A DNA stretch of 64,000 bases from Zelopaecilomyces penicillatus (lineage: Eukaryota; Ascomycota; Sordariomycetes; Hypocreales; Pseudodiploosporaceae): NCBI GenBank assembly GCA_005765155.1, contig VCCP01000008.1, positions 1,488,001-1,552,000 on the forward strand, written 5' to 3'. Below the pieces are notes generated by a model. It ran no database searches, was not told the origin of the DNA, and saw only the letters and a list, made by a program, of their open reading frames with translations. The stretch's first letter is position 1. Every line of letters begins with the position of its first letter. A program made the translations under genes and the position numbers. Below are positions 57,796-64,000 of the stretch, one piece after another.

Positions 57796-59450
57796 TCAGG
57801 ACGTCTTCTTCGTCACCGTCACACTCTTAGCCGCGGGCTTGCTATACATCCAGATGGCACAGAAGCCCACAAAACCTGTCACTGTGGCACCAATGCCAGA
57901 AATCCATGGCCAAGCTCCGGAGATGACATAGCTACGAGGCCACTCGTCGTGTGCAATGTGGCGGAGACTGACTGTTCGCTTCTCGTCAATGCTGGTTAGG
58001 AGAGATCGCTTGTAGTTGACCTTGAAGTTGAAGATGCCGTGCTGGTCGGGCACAGTGAAGTTCACTCCAAATACGGTAGCGTCAGTAGTGGTGAGCACTG
58101 GGGCGAGGTCGAGGCGGTGGAAAGGCGAAAGCATGGAGAACTCGAGCTGGAGGGAGTCGTCCTCGGGGAGGGTAAATGGCAACCATTTGTTCCAGTTGTA
58201 CTCGGAGAGGGAGATGGTATATGCCTGCATAAGTGTTAGCGATCAACGTGTAGATTTAATCGAGGAAAGATGAAACTCACTGCATCCGTCTTAATGCGAT
58301 AAATGCTGGGGTTAACCTCGTTGGTTTCCAGCAAACGATGCTCAATCTCATTTACTCGCACAACTCCAATCTCCTGGAACGCCCAACCGGAAAGTCTGCG
58401 AACAAACTCCCTGTTCTCAACCCCAGTAGCCTTCTTCTCCCCAACCTTGGAAACCTGAGCATCCAACCATGCATCCTGCAGCATCTCTGCTGAGCCCAGA
58501 ACAGCTACACGCGCATTGTTGCGAGCCTGCACAGCAGACACGATAGAGAGCTGCTTACCCGCGGCGAAGAGCTCATCTGCGTCGATAACATCGCCCTGCT
58601 CCTTAGGGTTGTAGCTGTAGGCGGTAGCGGGAGCGCGAACGAGAGGAGTCAGCAGGGGACCGGAACCAAGGGTGTGTCCCACGGCGCGCGGGAATGACAG
58701 AACAGTTCCAGGCAGCTGGAAATAGTTCTTCAAGCCGGAGCGGACGTTACTGGGTGTGTCGAGGACGAGGACGTCATGCGCCTGGGCAGCCGACTTGGTA
58801 TCATAGTTGAAGTGGTCGACAATGGTGCCGGTTCGTTCCGCGGGGAGGGTAATGTCGAGCTCGTTGAGGAATGAGACGATCGATGTGGAAGCCGGTGTAG
58901 TTGAAGACAAGGCGACAAGCACATTGCCGTTGGCATTGAGAAAGTCGACGAGGATATTGGGAGTCAAGTTTGGTCCCAGACCTGGGATTTAAGTCAGCAA
59001 AAACGTCATATCATGAACAAAGATTGAATGCGTACCCTTGACCTTGGTAGGCAAAAAGATCAGATGATCATAAGTCTTCTCGCCCAGGTTAAACAGTTTC
59101 AAGTCCTGACTCCGTGGAGTATCATATGTGATGTCGAATCCTCGCCCTATTTTGCAGACCAAACTCCCCCCGGTTAGCCAATGCTTGCTTTCTCATTCCA
59201 ATGAGGAGGGGACGGGCCAACACTTTCTCTCCTCCCATGCCGTTTCCGCAATGCGCCTTCACGCAGAGCTCCAGAAAGTAATTGCCATTTGAAAGGCGCC
59301 AAACTTACACTTGAGGTCCCCAAAGAACTGCCCATATGTCTCCTTCTCTGCGACATCGTCCAGCACCACGAGCAATCGGTTACCCGTCGTGCTTACGGCG
59401 GATGCGGCCGCCGCAAACAGCAGCGCGGCCAGGCTTGGAAGCGACCACAT
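57796..59450 (-). CDS. wbp1: oligosaccharyltransferase beta subunit Wbp1
   Basis: Four exons, 59450-59309, 59146-59036, 58981-58281 and 58224-57796, give 460 residues. Introns are 162, 54 and 56 nt. A signal peptide (MWSLPSLAALLFAAAASAVS) precedes the mature NRLLVVLDD start. Family stretches include RGFDITYDTPRSQDLKLF, YDHLIFLPTKVKGLGPNL, DHFNYDT and SEYNWNKWLPF. The C-terminus has one membrane helix (GIGATVTGFVGFCAIWMY) and ends KKTS, a KKxx ER-retrieval signal known for Wbp1. It is a non-catalytic, essential subunit of the complex that transfers glycans to Asn in the ER lumen. The first junction is the least certain and yields a DLKWRGF join. The gene is divergent from the complex I 9.5 kDa gene. 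Confidence 0.93.
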
Positions 59451-60056
59451 GGTTCAATCAGTGTGGGGGTGGAAAACCAGAAAGAGGAGGGTGAACTTGA
59501 GGTAAGGAAGAGAGAAAAGAGGCGTGAGGATAGCTCAGCCCTCGGAATGTGTTGCTGGATTGGGGGAGCTTTTGAGAGCTGTTGGTGGACTTGGGGATAC
59601 GTAGCCTCGTTGTCTGTATTGCACTGTAAAGGTGCTACCTGGTACGTACTTCTGTCCGCTGTGGGGCTGCTCTGTGGGCGTTGGAGCTCTCTTCCATTAG
59701 CACACCACAAGCAACTGGCAGCCAAAAGATTATCCGAATAACCAGGCCTCTATTCCTCCATCCGGCCACAGTTTTTCCGGGCGACTTCACGATCCCCAGT
59801 GATGTAGCATCTCCAATTGAACCTCATATTCCAGCTTGGCTCCTCCCGAGAGATCAATTCAACCCAGACCATTGGCTCGTCAGTTGAGTATGTTACTCCC
59901 CTTTAGCTTTCCCCACTACTCCGTCTTCCCATCTCTCAAAGAAGCCGTTACTATTCCCAGATATAACCACCGCAAGCGCAGTGCAATAGCCAATGCGACG
60001 AACAAGTTCCACATTGCTAACCCAATTGTTTAAACCCAGGTTTCGAATTGCCCAAC
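59451..60056. promoter_or_regulatory. divergent promoter region, Wbp1 and complex I 9.5 kDa
   Basis: About 600 bp between two divergent housekeeping genes. No further gene is seen, and no clear TATA box for either, as expected for constitutive genes. Confidence 0.4.
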
Positions 60057-60416
60057 ATGTCTGCGCCCGTCTTCTGGTCCGCCCCCCTCAAGTACTGCCG
60101 CTGGGCTGCTCGCGAGCGCCCTGCTCTCTTCTGGTCCGTCATCATCGGCGCCGCCGGGCCCGTCGCCATGCCCATCGTGCCCCCGATCCGAAGATATTTC
60201 GGCGACTTCGATCCTGCGCCTATTCCTGTGACTTATCCCGGTAAGTCTGCTTTGTTGTTCTGCCGCCACCTACGCTCCAATAGCATTCCCACTGCTTCTT
60301 GTCAAACAGACTTGGGGAAGGGGGGGGAGATCGTGCAGAAACGTTGCAGAGTGCTAACCTTCGACTTCTTAGTACCCGCGGGGCCACGGAAACAGTTGAC
60401 CGGTTACGATGATTAA
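60057..60416 (+). CDS. NADH:ubiquinone oxidoreductase 9.5 kDa subunit
   Basis: Two exons, 60057-60240 and 60373-60416, encode 75 residues; the 132-nt intron has donor GTAAGT and acceptor TAG. The protein reads MSAPVFWSAPLKYCRWAARE, then ALFWSVIIGAAGPVAMPIVPP (one membrane helix), RRYFGDFDPAPIP and, after the splice, VPAGPRKQLTGYDD. This is the fungal complex I 9.5 kDa subunit, related to mammalian NDUFA3. It is an accessory subunit in the membrane arm of complex I of the mitochondrial inner membrane. The start was taken at MSAP rather than the ATG three codons upstream, to match the family N-terminus. Confidence 0.92.
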   Translation: MSAPVFWSAPLKYCRWAARERPALFWSVIIGAAGPVAMPIVPPIRRYFGDFDPAPIPVTYPGKSALLFCRHLRSNSIPTASCQTDLGKGGEIVQKRCRVLTFDFLVPAGPRKQLTGYDD

Positions 60417-60946
60417 AATAAATGGATAAACGGGATATGTTGAAATTGTGTGAATATGGTTCTGCGATGGGATAGTGCATTGTGGGGAGGGGAGTACAGA
60501 AAGAACAGGCCTACGGGAGAAAGACCGTGTATACAAAACAATCCTGGGCGTTTTTCGATGAATTCGAAGCTGCGCTTCTAGAGACAAAAGACGTCAAGTT
60601 CCTTCAAACAATCAAAACAAAACTGCGAATAATGAACACACACGCACGTCACTGTAGAAATCAGTTTCAGTCAGTGCAAAGCTAAACAACTAAACAACCA
60701 GAAACGCTGCTGCTGGTATTCGCTCTTTTTTGTTCAGCGCCATATTCTAATTCGTCCAATCCAAACCGACCCAGAACAGTAACACTATTGTCTTTTTTTT
60801 TTTTTTTGCCCTCTCGCTTATCCATGCATAGTTATGTTATGCCTCTGCATTCGAATACACACTAATCCCTGGTCCTGTATGTTGCCCACAGCAGGTAATC
60901 GACTCCTGCTGCTCCTGTTGGAAGTTTTTCGAGATCGACCCAAGCT
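60417..60946. other. intergenic between convergent genes
   Basis: About 530 bp with poly-T at 60791-60806. Holds the 3' ends of the 9.5 kDa and BEACH genes. Confidence 0.5.
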
Positions 60947-63900
60947 CTACCTATCCCTGCCCGCGAAATTCCATTCATACTTGGCTAGTGTTAGCAGAGA
61001 ATTGATGAATAGGGTGATTTATGATACTTACCACACGACCCTCATCGTCTCCAGTGTAGACACAGGTTGGCATTGGACTTATGCAGGTGATACCTGCCAC
61101 CGTGTTCTCCCCCTTATCGCTCCTACTGTCAACGTGATCCAGTCTGCGCAGCAGTTCTAGCGTCCACTTCCCTGCAACCACGCTCTTTCGCCAGACATTC
61201 ACCACACCCTTGCGGTGCCCAGTAAAGATGAGGTAGTTTTCAAGCCACTCATTGCTGGCGCCCTCATAGAAGGCACAAGAGTGGACATAGTCTTCCTGAT
61301 CGGCACAGACTGTCTGGTCAAGAATGAGAGTACCGTTGAGAGTATACAACAAAACATTCCGCCCCGAGCACAACATTATCTCACCAGAAATGTCATTTAT
61401 CTGCGCACATTCAACTGGACGTACCAATGGCAGTTTGCGGATAAACGAGAGCTGGTTCAAATCCCACAAGAACGTCTGCCCATCCGATGACGCCGTCACG
61501 AATGTGCTAAAAGGCTTGCTCACAGCAATTGCCGTCACTGGTGTCTTGTGGCCGAACAAGCTAGACTTTGGTACCAGTTCGACAGGTTTTCCAGGTGTTG
61601 TAACCACGGAGTATACGGACACAACACAATCCTCTCCAGCGGTGATTAAGTTCTTGGAGTCTGCGAAGCAGGCACAAGAGATTTGGCCAATATGAAGATT
61701 CTCAAACAGTCCAGCCGGCTAATAACACTGGTAAGCTTGATACAGAAAAGACAAAAGAAGAGTAATCCGGCTTACCTTGCGGTTATCAGTGAAGAAGAAG
61801 CGTATACTGCTATCGGCGTATCCCCATTCCAGAAACTTATCATACGGAGGAAAGTTTAGACGAAACGGCGATGCACAGAGAAGACGGTCCAACTTTGTCG
61901 AGTGTATGAGGGACGACACCCTCTCACGGCTCTCTGAATCTCATATTAGCTCAGTGAAGAAAGAGATCAAGGCATAGATGCTGCGCTAAATAGTACAAAA
62001 GGGGGGAGACTTACCTAAAAGAGGGTTTGGCAGACACACAAGTGAGAAAACTGCTGTATCTATCCTCTTAATCTGGCACTTGGGATACTCTCTTGGAGGA
62101 TGCGGCTTCTGGAATACCTGATGGGGCGTCTGCCCAAAGTTGTGGATTACACCAGCCGTGATAGCTCTCTCGTTGACATCAGTTATCCGATCCAGATCAA
62201 TTGCACCCGCATATGAGAGATGATGAAAAACATTCAAGTTCTCAACCGCAGCCTCGCCCCGCTGCTTGAAGCCAAACACTAAATCAATCCAATTGTGCAG
62301 CTTCTCACTGACATATGGACTCTCCAATGCTTCACGATGCTTTGCAATAAAGATCTTGGGGTCTCCCTTCGCCCACGGCGGGAGAGTCACATGGTTGACT
62401 TTAACCCCATTGCTTTGCCGGTGCCCAAAGTTGTAACCGTTGATGTTTGTGAGAAACTCTGGCATGCAGAAAAACTCGGGAATTAGTTCTCTTACGTCGG
62501 TCTTGGTATTGCAGGAGGCTGATTTCCAGGCTTCGGGTATGGATTGGAACAAACGGTCTGCATGATCAAAACTTTCACCTTGCACCAGAAGATAAGACTG
62601 CACAAATGGTGGTAGTCGGATGAGGTACGACGATACAATCATGGCAGATGAATAGTGGGTTCCGTAATGGAATGGCGTTTGATCAATCTCGCGCAGAGCA
62701 TTGTAAGTTTCGATAAAGTCGGACACTCGGTTGGGGGTTTGTGCGCCCATAGGCTTAGACAAATCTCTATAACTTGCTGGGTCTTCCAAATCCAAGTCTT
62801 CGCTTGTGTAATCAGCAAGCACCCATGGGAATACAGGGTACTGAGTGAGATCATTAAATGTCCTTCCCGCAAGTGTGTTGACCATCATCAGATAATGAAA
62901 GTTTGAGATCTCGCCCTTTTGCCACTTCCTCATTGTAGGGTGCCACGTTGGCGTGTTGAACAGCGTACCAAGTCTAGATCCAAGTCCCTGTGGGGATTCA
63001 TCTACAACCTTTAACGTCTCAAATCTCCAAGCATCCTCAGGATTAGGGAGTGTATGTGCCGAGCTTGTATGCGGAGCCTTGTTTAACATTTTCAAGAACA
63101 AATCGTCCCGGACTGAGGGATTAATTGCCGTTAAAAGATAGCTACGTCCGTCGGTGAAAAATATTTCGATTGCAACATCCCGGAAAAGGAATCGGCGTTT
63201 TGAGAAGCTAATGACGTCTTGCCATCTCCAATGTCTGGATTCCTGGTCTCTGCTGCCAGCATTTTGCCTCTTCTCAAGTGTTTTGGCACCAGTAACAACG
63301 CGAGTGAAAGGATCCCGCTCTTCAGACGGTGCTTGCCAAACGTTCACAATATCTCCATTAGCGCACTGAAACACGTTGTCCATCATGTATAAGGCATCCT
63401 TGCCCACTATGAAGATACCTTCGCATGCTTCAAGACCCGTAACGCGAGAAATGTTATAGGCAGCTTGCACTTGGTCACCATGTTGCAGCCGTCGCATCAC
63501 TTTACGATTCTTATCCTCAAAATTCTCGTCTCCGTCGTTTGGCTCGTTCGGGTCATCAACAAGTTCAAAGTCATCTTCGGCAGGAAAAGATGCATCCTTT
63601 TGCTCTGATGATGGTTCAGGTTCGGCGTTCAGCGTGGGGGTATCATTACTGCCATCCAGGCCGGAGGTTGGTTGAGCTGCCGCATTAACGGAGGACGACC
63701 CAGAACTAACTGCGGCGGCCGAAGATGCAGTATTGGCACGGGCAGAGGCACTGGATTGTGCACTACCCTTTGCCTTTGGCCTGAACTTGTCTTCTTCGGC
63801 TGCATAGTCAGGGAGTAGCCTCAATCGCATCCGATTACGACCCTCACTTCGATCCAATTTCCATTTCGGTGTTATTGCGTCGCTAAATACGGCCCCAGGT

Positions 63901-64000
63901 CGTCGCAAGTCCCGCTCCATCTTTTGATATGCTGCATCGAGGAATGACAGATCGTCTTGCTGATCCTGCATAAGCCGTTGGTATTTGAAGTACTCGGAGT
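60947..64000 (-). CDS. BEACH-WD40 domain protein, C-terminal part (open at right edge)
   Basis: Four exons are in the window: 64000-62015, 61933-61776, 61718-61032 and 60979-60947. They give the last 953 residues; the N-terminus lies beyond the edge. In order: a PH-like domain (GLEACEGIFIVGKDALYMMDN, then RRFLFRDVAIEIFFTDGRSYLL), and the BEACH domain (KWQKGEISNFHYLMMVNTLAGR, TPFHYGTHYSSAMIV, IPEFFCMPEFLTNINGYNFG, LHNWIDLVFGFKQRGEAA). WD40 repeats follow (LFGHKTPVTAIAVSK, FLWDLNQL, GHRKGVVNVW). Domain order matches beige/LYST and yeast Bph1 proteins, which act in vesicle and lysosome or autophagy trafficking. The last exon codes only YEWNFAGRDR and is reached through an AAG acceptor at 60982-60980. 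Confidence 0.92.

Noticed and set aside
1..64000. tRNA or rRNA genes, CRISPR arrays, intact transposons
   Set aside because: No convincing tRNA B-box with cloverleaf, no rRNA-like sequence, no spaced repeats, and no transposase or reverse-transcriptase frame seen by eye. A tRNAscan or RepeatMasker run would be needed to exclude them.

Overview
This is a window of a filamentous ascomycete genome. The genes carry short GT...AG introns (about 40-160 nt) with CTAAC-type branch sites, TATA boxes roughly 60-200 nt upstream of starts, and families typical of Pezizomycotina: a Zn2Cys6 regulator, F-box paralogues, a CYP52-like P450, a GT90 capsule-type transferase, complex I 9.5 kDa, Isy1 and Wbp1. 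The mix suggests Sordariomycetes, probably Hypocreales; this is an inference from gene content, not a database match.

The left part (about 1-40 kb) is gene-poor and accessory in character. It holds a small hydrophilic protein (106-738), two tandem F-box paralogues (1.4-5.4 kb) with a 62-bp direct repeat between them, an S9 prolyl-oligopeptidase-family gene interrupted by one in-frame TAG (6.2-8.3 kb), and a type-B carboxylesterase. It continues with a protease-fold protein that seems to lack its catalytic His (12.1-13.8 kb), a CYP52-like P450, a small secreted Cys-containing protein, and a decayed NFX1-type helicase fragment in a 3.8-kb gene-free stretch (20.7-21.2 kb). Next come a lineage-restricted protein often mislabelled as geranylgeranyl-pyrophosphate synthetase, a PGAP4-like membrane glycosyltransferase, a large GT90 protein, a Zn2Cys6 regulator and a secreted M6-type metalloprotease.

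The right part (about 40.8-64 kb) is mostly conserved housekeeping sequence: a type II membrane glycosyltransferase, a GNAT acetyltransferase, a short-chain dehydrogenase, a mitochondrial serine/homoserine O-acyltransferase, a disordered Ser/Pro-rich protein, splicing factor Isy1, oligosaccharyltransferase subunit Wbp1, complex I subunit 9.5 kDa divergent from Wbp1, and the C-terminal part of a BEACH-WD40 protein running off the right edge.

No single pathway unites the window. There is no PKS, NRPS or terpene core enzyme, so the P450, esterase and regulator are not evidence of a metabolite cluster. Four genes concern glycan or glycoprotein making (PGAP4-like, GT90, the 40.8-kb transferase, Wbp1), but they are dispersed. 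The points most worth checking are the single nonsense codon in an otherwise intact S9 peptidase, the helicase relic, the His-less protease-like protein, and several unusual introns: one directly after the Isy1 start codon, an AAG acceptor in the BEACH gene, a 41-nt intron in GT90, and a stop-free 105-nt intron in the secreted protein. Exon borders were placed by eye from splice consensus and reading-frame continuity.
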